A DNA stretch of 64,000 nt from Axinella damicornis. Its lineage: Eukaryota; Porifera; Demospongiae; Axinellida; Axinellidae. The position numbers and the translations under genes are program-made. Positions within the stretch are counted from its first letter, which is position 1. Each line of letters begins with the position of its first letter. This document shows positions 36,601-41,700 of the stretch, one piece after another. The notes under the pieces were generated by a model that saw only the letters and a list, made by a program, of their open reading frames with translations, searched no databases and had not been told where the DNA came from. The DNA lies in contig OZ007513.1 of NCBI GenBank assembly GCA_963931865.1, positions 1,815,452-1,879,451 on the forward strand, given 5' to 3'.

Positions 36601-37672
36601 AGGACACGATTGAGTACCTGCTGGAAAATGATACTCGACCACCAAACAGTGAGTAATCTTCTGCTGCCTATGCAATTATTAGAGATGATTATACATAAAT
36701 CTCTTCCCACCAGTTCTCCCTGATGTCCCCAAACTGCGTATTCACTTCATTAGTGACAGTCCCAGGGTATCTGGAAATGCCGTGGAGGCCGATTTCCTCC
36801 TCACTAGACCTGTCTACTCACTCACCTGCCAGATCAGCAGACACAGGGAGCTGAATTGTAAGTGTATAGTGGCCACCTTCAGTTGTAGTGCTGACATATC
36901 GGAAGTTTAGAGCAGCAGTGAGGTGGCTCACTTTCCATGTGGATTCAGACTGTTTAAACCTCCATCTTCCATCCCACTCAGGTTCTTCTGGCAGTGTGTC
37001 ATTCACTGATCTTGCTCCAGGGAGGTATGTGCTGCGGGTGGCTGCCGCCAACAGCAAAGAGGACCGGGTGATAGAGAGGAGGAGGTTTGAGATCAGCTCT
37101 GACCCCTCCTTCTGCACCACCCACTTGATTAACGGAGGTGTGACAGTGAAGGGGGACACAGCTACTGTTGAGTTTGCCGAAATGGGACCAGCTGAGATGT
37201 TCAGGTGCAGGCTGGATACTGAGCCGGCCTTTGCATGTAAGTATTCAAATGTACTTCCATTGTGAATGCATCAAGTAGAAATGGAATTTTAGGCACATCT
37301 TAATGTGGGGAATTGTCCAAATTGTGTAAAATTGCATTAAAAATTGTACACCCCCTTTGAAGAAAAATAAATGCCTCAAATTTGAAAAACACCTAAATTC
37401 AGAACCTTCTAAAACACATTTTGCAAGGACTCCTACTTTGGGGGGTGCCAACTGGGACTTGTGCCTAGTGTTCCATTATTATTTCATGCGTTCACATTAT
37501 ACTAGTTGCCCAAGCCAGAGGATCATTGTGCAGTCCATTCTGCTGATAATCTCTTATAGGCACCAGTCCTGTTGAGATGGCTGAGCTCACAGTAGGAGAA
37601 CACAGTCTGAAGATTGTGCCCCAGGGCTGTGGAAAGAATCGACGCCAGCAGAACGTGAAGTTTACTGTATAA
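430..37672 (+). CDS. Gene A: multidomain Calx-beta/EGF/sushi/Ig extracellular protein (5' end outside window)
   Basis: Spliced gene. Exons read from GT-AG borders and domain continuity: 430-609, 917-1111, 3480-3605, 5029-5223, 5784-5915, 5986-6186, 12643-12783, 12964-13095, 13363-13557, 14796-14972, 15249-15440, 17764-17892, 22190-22375, 23072-23212, 23329-23523, 23920-24012, 24078-24200, 24835-24966, 25035-25157, 25754-25903, 26684-26809, 27684-27806, 29799-30161, 30247-31703, 31788-31908, 32171-35746, 35824-36027, 36290-36412, 36508-36648, 36714-36857, 36982-37236, 37560-37672 (TAA). Lengths keep one frame throughout (about 3,293 codons). All junctions are phase 1 except the phase-0 junction after 31703. 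The first exon and signal peptide are not visible, so the gene begins upstream. No transmembrane segment is seen, so the product is probably secreted. Calx-beta, EGF-CA and Ig content suggests calcium-dependent adhesion or matrix, as in sponge aggregation-factor-type proteins (inference). Gene B is its tandem paralogue. Confidence 0.85.
1373..1637. mobile_element. Foldback MITE, family F1 copy 1
   Basis: Long inverted arms. The inner pair 1421-1453 and 1535-1569 is almost perfect (TCGAAAAAGCTAAGAAACAA against its complement). Weaker outer arms extend to AAAACTATAGAGGC at 1373 and GCCTCTAGTTTTG at about 1637. It is non-coding and lies in the intron after exon 917-1111. A related foldback sits at about 7900-8060. 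Confidence 0.65.
1950..2130. repeat. Dispersed repeat, copy 1 (also near 10985-11760)
   Basis: Segments 1955-2010 (CTCCAGCCTCAGTCACAGTT) and 2030-2115 (AAAGAAAGCCACGCCCCCAT, TGGTAGAAATTCC, GAGCCAC) recur in the same order at 10985-11040 and 11640-11730. In that second copy the two blocks are about 600 bp apart, so something was inserted between them. Non-coding, intron of gene A. Confidence 0.55.
2760..2870. mobile_element. Decayed arm of the TTAA foldback family
   Basis: The stretch GTGACAGCGCACCTCCAGCACCAGAATCAA... followed by a TTCTTCGTA and GGTTAG remnant aligns to the right arm of the elements at 20161-20595 and 21317-21752. It is degenerate and lacks the complementary arm. Confidence 0.5.
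2903..3229. mobile_element. MITE with AATTATGCTC-type inverted ends
   Basis: The left end GGCCTTGGCGAATTATGCTC and the right end GAGCATAATTTGCCAATGCC are inverted repeats (about 17 of 20). The interior is rich in GAGCATAAT-like subrepeats. It is non-coding and lies in the intron before Calx-beta 2. Confidence 0.6.
3480..5223 (+). CDS. Calx-beta domain 2 (two exons, 3480-3605 and 5029-5223)
   Basis: Exon 3480-3605 encodes a strand with [16 protein letters not shown]. Exon 5029-5223 has [18 protein letters not shown] and ends in YIQDNDG. The first half is nearly identical to that of Calx-beta 6 (17764-17892), so this unit was duplicated inside the gene. The intron between the halves carries a TIR-bounded transposable element at 4093-4625. 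Confidence 0.85.
4093..4625. mobile_element. hAT-like non-autonomous element in Calx-beta 2 intron
   Basis: The ends are CAAGGGTGTAGACAAG and CTTGTCTACGCCCCTG, a 16-bp terminal inverted repeat with two mismatches (CARGGGYGTAGACAAG). It is flanked by a 5-bp direct repeat AGTTG. A 17-bp G tract lies at 4108-4124, followed by a GGGGGGCTAAAGCCCCCCC hairpin. It is inserted in a degenerate array of about 40-bp repeats (TGCTGAGGTGGACGCAATC...), visible on both sides at 3985-4090 and 4626-4680. Confidence 0.65.
5784..6186 (+). CDS. Calx-beta domain 3 (two exons, 5784-5915 and 5986-6186)
   Basis: The halves are separated by an intron of only 70 bp. The first half has [18 protein letters not shown]; the second has [20 protein letters not shown] and the terminal YIQDNDG. 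Splice borders are TTGACAG/CT, CAGG/GTAAGC, TTGCAG/AG and GATG/GTATGC. The 67-codon second exon is the longest of the C-terminal halves. Confidence 0.87.
7900..8060. mobile_element. Foldback MITE, family F1 copy 2
   Basis: Inverted arms AACAAAGAAGCAAGGGGTTACACATCC... and ...GGATGTGCGACCCCTTGTTCCTTTGC with a spacer of about 30 bp. Outer sequence (ATATGACAAGTCATC) matches the flank of the element at 1373-1637, so both belong to one family. Confidence 0.6.
8254..9250. mobile_element. hAT-like element with 8-bp target duplication
   Basis: It starts CATGGGCGTAGCTAG and ends CTAGCTATGCCT, and is flanked by a perfect 8-bp direct repeat CTTCATAG (8246-8253 and 9251-9258). The first 250 bp and last 60 bp match the shorter copy at 9853-10195. 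The middle (about 8520-9190) is extra. It includes an AT-rich stretch and a decayed arm of the TTAA foldback family (TTAAGGTTACGGGAT at about 8924), so other elements inserted into it. Confidence 0.72.
9853..10195. mobile_element. hAT-like element, short copy
   Basis: Ends CATGGGCGTAGCTAG and CTAGCTACACCCCTG (15-bp TIR, two mismatches), flanked by direct CCATT repeats. The interior (GAGGCAGTTGCCTCCTCGCT, ATCTGATGACAGAGACAGG, AGCCGGCGTA) is clearly homologous to 8254-9250. Non-autonomous, 343 bp. Confidence 0.7.
10490..10930. repeat. Degenerate ACTATAACTAAAACTAA repeat region
   Basis: There are many irregularly spaced copies of ACTATAACTAAAACTAA and its variants with unique spacers. It is low-complexity, non-coding intronic sequence. 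Confidence 0.6.
10985..11760. repeat. Dispersed repeat, copy 2, split by an insertion
   Basis: The outer blocks match 1955-2130. The separating segment (about 11060-11610) carries complementary ATTTTTGTAT-type ends, which suggests an inserted element. Its two short overlapping ORFs show no recognisable domain. Confidence 0.5.
12643..12783 (+). CDS. Somatomedin-B-like exon
   Basis: A 47-codon phase-1 exon bounded by TCTCCAG and GTAAAA. It is very Cys-rich: a CC pair, then C, the C-Y-C-D-R-E-C core, then HKCCSDNPC. The spacing C-x4-C-x9-C-x-C-D-x2-C-x7-CC-x4-C matches the somatomedin-B knot (C-x-C-D-x2-C...CC-x-D), with two additional N-terminal cysteines. It sits between Calx-beta 3 and 4 and is absent from gene B. 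In other animals SMB modules mediate binding to extracellular partners; the partner here is unknown. Confidence 0.7.
12964..13557 (+). CDS. Calx-beta domain 4 (two exons, 12964-13095 and 13363-13557)
   Basis: The first half has [19 protein letters not shown]. The second half (195 nt) has [17 protein letters not shown] and ends VVEDETG before GTAAGA. This domain is the most divergent of the seven. The usual D-D-x-x-x-E motif is [10 protein letters not shown] and the terminal acidic loop is EDETG rather than DNDG, so calcium ligands may be altered. Frame and splice borders are intact. Confidence 0.75.
13596..13800. repeat. Dispersed repeat related to foldback at 45824-46218
   Basis: GAGACTTTCAGCTTCAAGATG, CCTTGGGAGATA and AACAGCATGGCTATGCCTGG correspond in order to one arm of the foldback in the gene B intron at 46050-46200. 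Non-coding. Confidence 0.5.
14796..15440 (+). CDS. Calx-beta domain 5 (two exons, 14796-14972 and 15249-15440)
   Basis: The first half ([20 protein letters not shown]) is preceded by about 25 residues of extra sequence. Two acceptors are possible: after ATTAG (14796) or after TGCAG (14805). Both keep phase 1. The second half has [20 protein letters not shown] and ends IYDYEG before GTGAGG. The intron between the halves contains four interstitial TTAGGG repeats. Confidence 0.8.
15059..15082. repeat. Interstitial telomere-type repeat (TTAGGG)4
   Basis: Four perfect TTAGGG units lie inside the intron of Calx-beta 5. TTAGGG is the telomere repeat of sponges and most animals. Internal copies can mark double-strand break repair. 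Confidence 0.9.
15885..16560 (-). pseudogene. Pogo/Tigger-like transposase relic (psq HTH, DDE domain missing)
   Basis: Reading the minus strand from 16560, [17 protein letters not shown] and [18 protein letters not shown] form a pipsqueak/CENP-B N-type helix-turn-helix as in pogo-family transposases. An in-frame TAG precedes the Trp. After about 45 further residues a TGA occurs at 16257. The same frame then continues with Ser/Thr-rich sequence and a Lys/Glu-rich helix ([20 protein letters not shown]), the usual C-terminal tail, with further stops and frameshifts. The catalytic DDE region of about 300 residues is absent, so this is an internally deleted dead copy. It lies antisense in a gene A intron. 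Confidence 0.75.
17764..22375 (+). CDS. Calx-beta domain 6 (two exons, 17764-17892 and 22190-22375)
   Basis: The first half has [18 protein letters not shown]. The second half has [22 protein letters not shown] and YITDND before GTAAGT. The 4.3-kb intron between them is unusually long. It holds a 55-bp poly-C tract, a 51-bp tandem repeat and two TTAA-flanked foldback elements. Only the second half is duplicated in gene B (42200-42385). Confidence 0.83.
18100..18300. mobile_element. Foldback MITE in Calx-beta 6 intron
   Basis: Inverted arms: AGCAAAAGGAAGGGGGAAAG...GTAGGGATGA...CAACCCCCTACATATC pair with GATATGTATAGGGTGGGGGTTG...TCATCCCTAC...CTTTCTTTTCC. About 180 bp, non-coding. Confidence 0.6.
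18571..18625. repeat. 55-bp poly-C tract
   Basis: An uninterrupted run of C, the longest homopolymer in the window, intronic. The exact length is unreliable in any assembly. Confidence 0.9.
18915..19370 (+). other. ORF with three in-frame 51-bp tandem repeats
   Basis: The ORF begins with a basic segment ([20 protein letters not shown], then HCCVPGCN, a CC-x3-C motif reminiscent of zinc-finger starts). It then enters three 17-codon repeats at 19116-19268 ([17 protein letters not shown]). It is probably part of a dead transposable element, since it sits in a gene A intron and has no splice link to the gene. No function is assigned. Confidence 0.4.
19116..19268. repeat. 51-bp tandem repeat, three copies
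   Basis: Units at 19116-19166, 19167-19217 and 19218-19268. Copies 2 and 3 are identical, and copy 1 differs at one position (TCAACCTG against TCACCCTG). Such high identity suggests recent expansion. Confidence 0.9.
20161..20595 (-). mobile_element. TTAA-flanked foldback element, copy 1 (inverted orientation)
   Basis: Starts TTAAGGTTACGGGATACTCG and ends with the complement ...ATCCCGTAACCTTAA. The inverted arms are about 160 bp (CTCGTGCGCGCGCCG..., AACTTGATTCTGGCGGTGGAG..., GGGCATGACGGAAGCTT). The unique core of about 110 bp is reverse-complementary to the core of the copy at 21317-21752, so the two copies lie in opposite orientation. The TTAA edges are as in piggyBac-type or Kolobok-type elements. 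Confidence 0.75.
21317..21752 (+). mobile_element. TTAA-flanked foldback element, copy 2
   Basis: Same arms and TTAA termini as copy 1; 436 bp against 435 bp. The core reads GGATACGCTGTATAGCC through GCCGTATTTACCGCTTTTC. Two copies within 1.2 kb and partial copies elsewhere (2760, 8924 and 43095) show an amplified MITE family. Confidence 0.75.
23072..23523 (+). CDS. Calx-beta domain 7 (two exons, 23072-23212 and 23329-23523)
   Basis: The first half has [19 protein letters not shown]. The second half has [27 protein letters not shown] and ends in an acidic IIDDDDDG stretch before GTGAGA. It is the last Calx-beta before the EGF block. The collinear gene B exons are 42699-42839 and 43227-43418. 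Confidence 0.86.
23920..24012 (+). CDS. EGF module 1 (non-calcium type)
   Basis: A 31-codon exon with the pattern C-x3-C-x-NGMC-x4-C-x-C-x2-GWTGSIC, that is, six cysteines with the NG and GWTG signatures of a laminin/Notch-like EGF. It lacks the D-I-D-E calcium motif that the following six EGF exons have. Phase 1-1. Confidence 0.88.
24078..24200 (+). CDS. Calcium-binding EGF module 2
   Basis: The exon opens with [12 protein letters not shown] and ends [17 protein letters not shown]. It has the D-I/V-D/N-E calcium motif at the N-terminus, six cysteines and the G-S-Y-S-C core. A 65-bp intron separates it from EGF 1. Confidence 0.9.
24835..24966 (+). CDS. Calcium-binding EGF module 3
   Basis: [12 protein letters not shown] start, [15 protein letters not shown] core, ending CEG at GTACAT. 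It has the six-Cys pattern and an N-glycosylation sequon (NDT). The gene B counterpart (45175-45303) is one codon shorter. Confidence 0.9.
25035..25157 (+). CDS. Calcium-binding EGF module 4
   Basis: [12 protein letters not shown] start, the [19 protein letters not shown] signature, ending CIG at GTATGG. It lies 68 bp after EGF 3. Confidence 0.9.
25577..25616. mobile_element. 40-bp palindromic mini-element with 10-bp target duplication
   Basis: AGCCTCATTCCCAGGCC and its near complement GGCCTCGGAATGAGGCT are separated by ACGC. A perfect 10-bp direct repeat AACTCAACCC flanks it (25567-25576 and 25617-25626). Same family as 36160-36200 and 41894-41927. Confidence 0.75.
25754..25903 (+). CDS. 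Calcium-binding EGF module 5
   Basis: [12 protein letters not shown] start, a longer loop between Cys 2 and 3 (TDEPAPAKC), [16 protein letters not shown], ending CQG. At 50 codons it is the longest EGF exon. The gene B counterpart is 46863-47012. Confidence 0.88.
26684..26809 (+). CDS. Calcium-binding EGF module 6
   Basis: [12 protein letters not shown] start, [18 protein letters not shown] core, ending CTG at GTATGG. It is preceded by a 780-bp intron with no exon seen inside. The gene B counterpart is 47082-47207. Confidence 0.9.
27426..27570. repeat. 20-bp minisatellite
   Basis: Seven or so copies of CTAGGGGGTTAATGGAAGAA, with the central copies identical and the outer ones diverged. It lies in the intron before EGF 7 and is absent from the gene B intron. 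Confidence 0.85.
27684..27806 (+). CDS. Calcium-binding EGF module 7
   Basis: [16 protein letters not shown] start, [19 protein letters not shown] core, ending CE before GTAAGC. The phase-1 donor base is C rather than G, so the next exon opens with proline in both paralogues. Confidence 0.9.
28160..29352. mobile_element. Nested palindromic insertion in EGF7-sushi intron
   Basis: Outer inverted arms: 28161-28191 (TACTTTAGATACCAGTTCAT...) and 29322-29352 (...AACTGGTACCTAAAGTA). Inside are a 110-bp hairpin (28201-28312), an inverted pair TTATCTCACGTTG (about 28320) and CAACGTGAGATAA (about 29184), and a near-perfect 105-bp palindrome (29206-29310). The middle has a tandem duplication with CTATGCGATAGAT and GACGGTCGGCACAGAGCTTT (28610-28710) and repeated TTTGATACATGCCCTGG at 28400-28470. 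The gene B intron lacks it all (133 bp), so it was inserted after the duplication. No transposase was recognised. Confidence 0.65.
29365..29595. repeat. Additional short inverted repeats next to the nested insertion
   Basis: GCTAGGTGGTTGCTAA (about 29368) pairs with AACCACCTAGC (about 29492), and AAATCACCC (about 29513) pairs with GGGTGATTTA (about 29588). These probably belong to a second foldback that inserted beside the first. Confidence 0.5.
29799..30161 (+). CDS. Two sushi (CCP) domains in one exon
   Basis: A 121-codon exon. Sushi 1 runs [24 protein letters not shown], then WSGRPATC. Sushi 2 runs [24 protein letters not shown], then LQWTKAPVC. Each has four cysteines and the terminal W-x-x-x-x-x-C. 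The preceding 1.99-kb intron is greatly enlarged by nested palindromic DNA compared with 133 bp in gene B. Confidence 0.9.
30247..31703 (+). CDS. EGF 8 plus large unassigned extracellular region
   Basis: A 1,457-nt exon and the only one that starts in phase 1 and ends in phase 0 (CTT TAC CAG / GTTAGC). Residues 1-40 are an EGF ([27 protein letters not shown]). The next 75 or so residues resemble a beta-sandwich ([19 protein letters not shown], then [17 protein letters not shown]), perhaps an invasin/Big-type fold (tentative). The remaining 350 or so residues, with about a dozen cysteines (CCTP, CKAC, NPECYHY), match no domain I recognise. Several N-x-S/T sequons are present. The gene B exon (48306-49762) has exactly the same length. 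Confidence 0.85.
31788..31908 (+). CDS. Phase-correcting linker exon
   Basis: A 121-nt exon starting in phase 0 (GAT CAA GAT GGT) and ending in phase 1 at TCAG/GTACAA. It restores the phase-1 frame used by every following exon. It encodes a short segment with [13 protein letters not shown] and sequons. The gene B copy (49847-49967) is the same length and nearly identical. Confidence 0.85.
32171..35746 (+). CDS. Giant exon: coiled-coil/Cys-rich region, RSKR site, two Ig domains
   Basis: 1,192 uninterrupted codons. In order: an unassigned N-terminal region ([20 protein letters not shown], then [14 protein letters not shown]); Q/E/R-rich heptad-like helices (about 32860-33110); a Cys-rich block with about 16 cysteines (33110-33560); a second helical stretch (33560-33820); a beta-rich segment; the basic site SRSRSKR (RSKR at 34078-34089), a furin-type consensus; more helix (34100-34480); Ig domain 1 (34760-35015, C-E-A...W-K-K...DSGNYTCHA); Ig domain 2 (35016-35295, WYTCEAYN); then a Cys-containing segment ending [15 protein letters not shown] polypeptide this long in one exon is unusual next to the small upstream exons. 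No function is assigned beyond extracellular structure. Confidence 0.88.
34078..34089 (+). other. Furin-type cleavage site in gene A product
   Basis: The codons AGG TCC AAG CGG give R-S-K-R followed by Q, preceded by further Arg/Ser (SRSRSKRQE). R-x-[KR]-R is the furin consensus. It is conserved at 52118-52129 in gene B although the residues before it differ. Confidence 0.6.
35824..36027 (+). CDS. GCC2/GCC3 (ephrin-receptor-like Cys-rich) exon
   Basis: 68 codons. [45 protein letters not shown] follow the C-x2-G-x-[FY]...C-x2-C-x-x-G-x-Y...C-x2-C-P-x-x-x-x-T-x...C pattern of GCC2/GCC3 modules. The last residues of the giant exon (CPAGQKLSS...C) are the first half of the module. Flanking introns are 77 bp and 262 bp. 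Confidence 0.82.
36072..36252. other. Intron segment inverted relative to gene B
   Basis: Gene A reads AGCTCTTCAGAGATCCACTA...TGTATTGTTCAATACAAACT...CTACTCC. Gene B at 54112-54241 reads the reverse complement of this stretch, while the intron ends on both sides remain collinear. The palindromic mini-element at 36160-36200 lies inside the inverted part in gene A only. Confidence 0.85.
36160..36200. mobile_element. 41-bp palindromic mini-element in gene A intron
   Basis: Arms AGCCTCGTTCCCGGCCC and GGGCCTGGGAACGAGGCT around a GAGAC loop. Flanking 10-bp repeats GATCTTATCT (36150-36159) and GATTTTATCG (36201-36210) match 8 of 10. It is absent from the matching gene B intron. Confidence 0.7.
36290..37672 (+). 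CDS. C-terminal tandem Ig-like modules of the CSLDG type (6 exons)
   Basis: Exons 36290-36412, 36508-36648, 36714-36857, 36982-37236 and 37560-37672 encode three repeats with the same plan: an x-C-x-[FLI]-D-G-like strand, a second Cys, then L-x-x-G-x-[HY]-x-L-x-[IV]. The repeats are [13 protein letters not shown] plus [28 protein letters not shown] plus [14 protein letters not shown], and [14 protein letters not shown] plus [13 protein letters not shown]. This resembles the bacterial-type Ig-like repeat (C-S-L-D-G...C-x-S-P...L-x-x-G-x-H-x-F-x-V-x-A-x-D), known mainly from bacterial and some invertebrate surface proteins. An intron splits every module at the second Cys. The gene ends with TAA at 37670-37672, with no transmembrane segment or GPI-like tail. 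Confidence 0.72.
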
Positions 37673-40600
37673 GTTTTAGATAGCATTTAGTGACCTTACT
37701 GCTTTGACAGTTGTTTGCGGCGTGCAATTTTTGCAAGATTGTACAAGGTTCTAGGCTATGCATGCATTATCGGTGTGTTGTATTGCTAGCGTTTGCTGAT
37801 AGGTGTGTTGTAGTTACTTATTGCGTGAGATAGGTATTTGAACAGACCGCTTGTAACTGATAATCCCTTTAGCTAAGACATGGGTAGGGTTGCCTGTGAT
37901 GTTGCTAAGCAGGTCCCATATGTATCAACTGTGTGCTTGCATGAAGGATGACTCATTGACACAAGACTATAGCTAGCAGCCACAAATGCGTTCGGTCCAT
38001 GCTGCATGCTTGTGATGCTCCCATTCGGTATAATATATGGATAGCTATGTATACATTCTTGCAATCCGCACTCGATCTGTACACACGTACGTTCATAACT
38101 GTCACCATAACAATGATTCAGCTCAGTTGTGGGAAGAAAGAAGTTTTGTGTCTGCTTTCAGCTTCTCCTTCTGTCTGTACCAAGCATCTGGAAATGGAAT
38201 TCTGAGAACTGAATTTAAAGTTGTGTGGGTGTAAGAGGAATACAGCATCTGGTTGATGTCTACAACTTGTGGGTGTTCAGTGAGTGCTTTCAGTGCCATC
38301 CAGAGAGAGGGTCACTTTGTGGTAAGTTGTCCATAGCTGTTGTACCCCTTATGAATGCTGATCCTTTTACTGGCTTCCTCTTACTAGCTATCGATCCCTC
38401 CACTAGCCTCGATCCCACATCTCATCATCTGGTAGCCTTATTTCCATTTCCAGTTGTCCATCAAATGGGTAACTTCTGACTTAGGGGAAGGTGAGTAGGG
38501 GTGAGGGAAGAAGGGGGAGCACAGCCATAAAGGCAACAGGGCTAACAATGCACAAGTATACCATTACATGGGCACCCCACTTGATCCTCCTGTCACGTAT
38601 GAACTGCTGGTATATAGCCACTGCTCTCATGGCACAGCTACAGTGGGGTTAGGATCACTGGCCGGGGATTCGCTATTCCTTAACTTGATGAGGAAGGTTT
38701 TAGCTCTTAACAATACATGTAGCTACTGTAAAGTACACAGTACACGCTAGTTTCCACGTGAAGCCATACTTCTGCCATCATGTGATGGTAATTACAAAAG
38801 ATTAATGGACAAAATACAAACACATAGATGATATACTTAGTTCTGTAAACCCTATACTGTATGCAGTTGAGGTAAACCACATTAGTGGTAGTTACACTGC
38901 CATGGCAAAGATGAAACCATGGTTACTGTTGACATAATTATGATGCTAGCTCAACGTTGCCTAATATAACTCTCTGTTTAGGACCTGCGGTTTATGGAAA
39001 TTCACACCACGATATTCATATAACTGAGTGATATTAATAAGACCCCTCCCAGGCATGATCTAAGCTATTAAGTTAGTGTACTCCACTGAGTGGTTTACAG
39101 CCTGTACACTCGGACTGTTTGTCAATCGAGTGTGTTAGCCTGAAATGACAGAATGGCTAAGCTTGGATGAGAGCCTGTCTGAAGAGAGAAAGAAGAAAGA
39201 AGAGCAAAAATCAAAATTCATTTCCCACATAGATAAGGATGGTCTAAGGTATCCTTGTGGTCACTCACTCCCACCAGTCATTTAGTAATTACCTGCATAC
39301 ACTCATAAACAAGAGCAACAAAGTGAACCCATTCAGGTTCATGGATAAGTAAACTGATGTATTAGTAGCCATGGTAGCATCTATACAGGTTACCATGGCA
39401 AACCTAGTATATGCATTGTACTTTCTCCTCTGACAGAGAGACACAATAACAGCTGCAAAGGTAATCACTGTCCAGTATCCTACTCTACACAAGGCACAGC
39501 TAGGTGCACTTGCTTCACATGGTACAATAGCCACAGTGGCTTGCTTCATCCCAGTCGAGGTGATTAGTCACTTATTTAGCTTGTTGCTGTATAGTTCTTT
39601 CAAATCTTAAGTTGTTTCACAGTAGCTAGGTGCTTGCTTCTCCAAGTCAAGGTGATTGGTCACTTACTAGGATAACATTATTAGAGTAGTCTATGCAGCA
39701 GTAGTTATACATTGTCTACTTGGAATGAATGCATCTGGAATAGTCTGAGTAAGGTTGTCATGCATATACTTCATGTGTGAGGCCCTCTTGCCCCTTTATG
39801 GAATGATGTAATTGAAAGCAACCTTGTGTATACATGTATATACCCTGCAGGGCCAGCTTGTAGTCTACTGTCTGCAGCCTCAACCATTTACTCCAACTGG
39901 GTGTTTACTGATCAGCCAACCTATGGATTCAGTGTTTTCATAGGCAAAAGCATCATACAACATTTTCTGTATAGTTCAAAAGTGAAACACGTTCGAGTTG
40001 GTATCTATCTGGGGTTTGAGGACAAGTAAACTGATATTTTAGTAGCTGTCCAGGTTACCAGGCAACCCTTTGTGCATGCACAGCAGCGGGTTCACCGTGA
40101 GTAGGAGAAAGCAAGACACATTACAGTTGAGGTCATTGTCCAGGATCCTACTCTGTGTATTGAGTGTTCGTATCAACCCTTACCATCATTTCACAGCTAG
40201 TAGCTAGTAGCTTGCTTCTTCCCAGTTGGTGTGCTTCCTATGTACTTCTTGTGTGAGTCCTTTCCTTGTGTACATGTACTCAGTAGCTAGCTATGTGCCC
40301 TTTCCTGCAGCTGATGACCACAGGCTAGCCCCTGATCTGGGATATCCACAGCCGATGCCCCTCAGCACCAATCGAAGTCTCCATTCTGGCCCATACTGAT
40401 GATCCGAGAGCAGTGGTCCAGGACTCCTCCATCATGTGGACTACAGAGACAATGTTATAAGATTCCTCCCAACTCCTGCTGTTTAATATACACAAACAGA
40501 AATTTCATGCATTTTTCATAGAGATTAATTTAAGTGCATGGGCTGCAAAATTTGTTCACTACTCTCATTCATTGACTACAGGTAATGCTCTTGCGGGGGC

Positions 40601-41636
40601 AGGGAAAAAAATAATTTATTCGGAAACTTGCGGATACTACGCCGTGATATCATTCCGTCCATCACCGTATTATCATTCGTTGCACTATTATATGACCTAG
40701 CTTAACGTATACGCATGCGCCAATATTCTCCGCCCCCGCATAACAGCCTGCTATATTAGTGATGCGTTTATAAGTGGCTTTGTAGTACCGTGTAGACCAT
40801 TGCAAGCAGCTCTCTCACTGAGTCAGTTGCTGTTTCATGCATGGGATCTAATAGCTCGTGTTTCAGCTGCTGCTGAGCTAAATCAGTTGTGGCTTCATCA
40901 TTGCAAGCAGCTCAATCTCTCAGTCAACTGCAGTTTGTAGCTACCAAAGATTGCGACACTCCATGGGCTCATTTCATGCATGACCCAGAACACAGGACAG
41001 TAAGTGAGTGAGCATAGCTATCTGCACGGATTTTTGTACCTAGCTGTTTGCTGCTGTATAATATAAGTTGCAAGCCAGTATCACAACTTGGTATCGATAT
41101 CAATGCTGCTACTAAGGTTAGCTAGCTACAGTGTCATGTTCCTGAATAATTAGGTGACTAAACTTGCAGCTGGCAGAAATATTGCACTTACTAAGGCTAG
41201 AGAGGCTGTGGGAGGCTTTATCTGCATGTGCTGCATGCAGTGGGTGCTACCAGGAGCTGGTCTCCTAGTTCCAATTCCATTCGTGTACAAGAGATTATCA
41301 GATTTGTGAAAACTAAGCTACAGTCTACTGGCTTTTGATTGGATAGTGAATTTTATAATACGAAATTTCTACAAGTTTGTCCTCAACAACGAAAAGTTAA
41401 TGCACAGAATCAACAGATAACAGCAGCAACAAATTACATGTATCATTACAAGAAAACACTATCTGACATGGTACCACAAGCCTCCTTGTAGACCACTAGC
41501 GTACCCAAACCTGGTTGTCAAACTGAATCTGTTCTGCAGAATTTCCTGTAGTTACTACATGTAGTTAGCTACGTATTGATGTTCTGTTAACATTTTATTA
41601 AGTTTGCATGTCCCATATATTTCTTCCTTAGTTGAG
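37673..41636. other. Intergenic region between gene A and gene B
   Basis: Apart from the DCAF7 relic I find no convincing gene. A short Lys/Glu-rich stretch near 39150-39290 (KKKEEQKSKF, then YPCGHS) and an ORF at 38225 have no recognisable domain. Region 40560-41330 is unique-looking AT-rich sequence. It should contain the polyadenylation site of gene A and the promoter of gene B, but I saw no clear AATAAA for gene A. Confidence 0.5.
38530..40470 (+). pseudogene. Decayed copy of DCAF7/WDR68 last two exons
   Basis: A segment ending at about 38609 (GGGCACCCCACTT..., then ACTGCTG/GTATATAG) aligns to the penultimate exon at 58690-58834. The last exon (40311-40470) aligns to 60267-60439 (CTGATGACCAC, CTGATCTGGGATATCCA, CAATCGAAGTC, CTACAGAGACAATGTT) but has several indels and stops. 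Intron sequence at 39846-40060 matches 59568-59770 (ATCTGGGGTTTGAGGACAAG). It cannot encode the WD repeat. It lies just after gene A and marks the end of the duplicated block. Confidence 0.8.
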
Positions 41637-41700
41637 ATGGAGGGAAAATTCGTACCACTTATTGCATTTACGATTTTCTTGCTGGCAGAAAGCACAACAG
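41637..41700 (+). CDS. Putative first exon of gene B: signal peptide
   Basis: The ATG at 41637 is in a good context (G at -3 and +4). It encodes [20 protein letters not shown] and then a split codon, with donor ACAG/GTTTGT. The short charged n-region, 13-residue hydrophobic core and small polar c-region are those of a signal peptide. Its 64 nt end in phase 1, exactly the phase needed by exon 42200. No other start in the interval fits. Confidence 0.65.
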
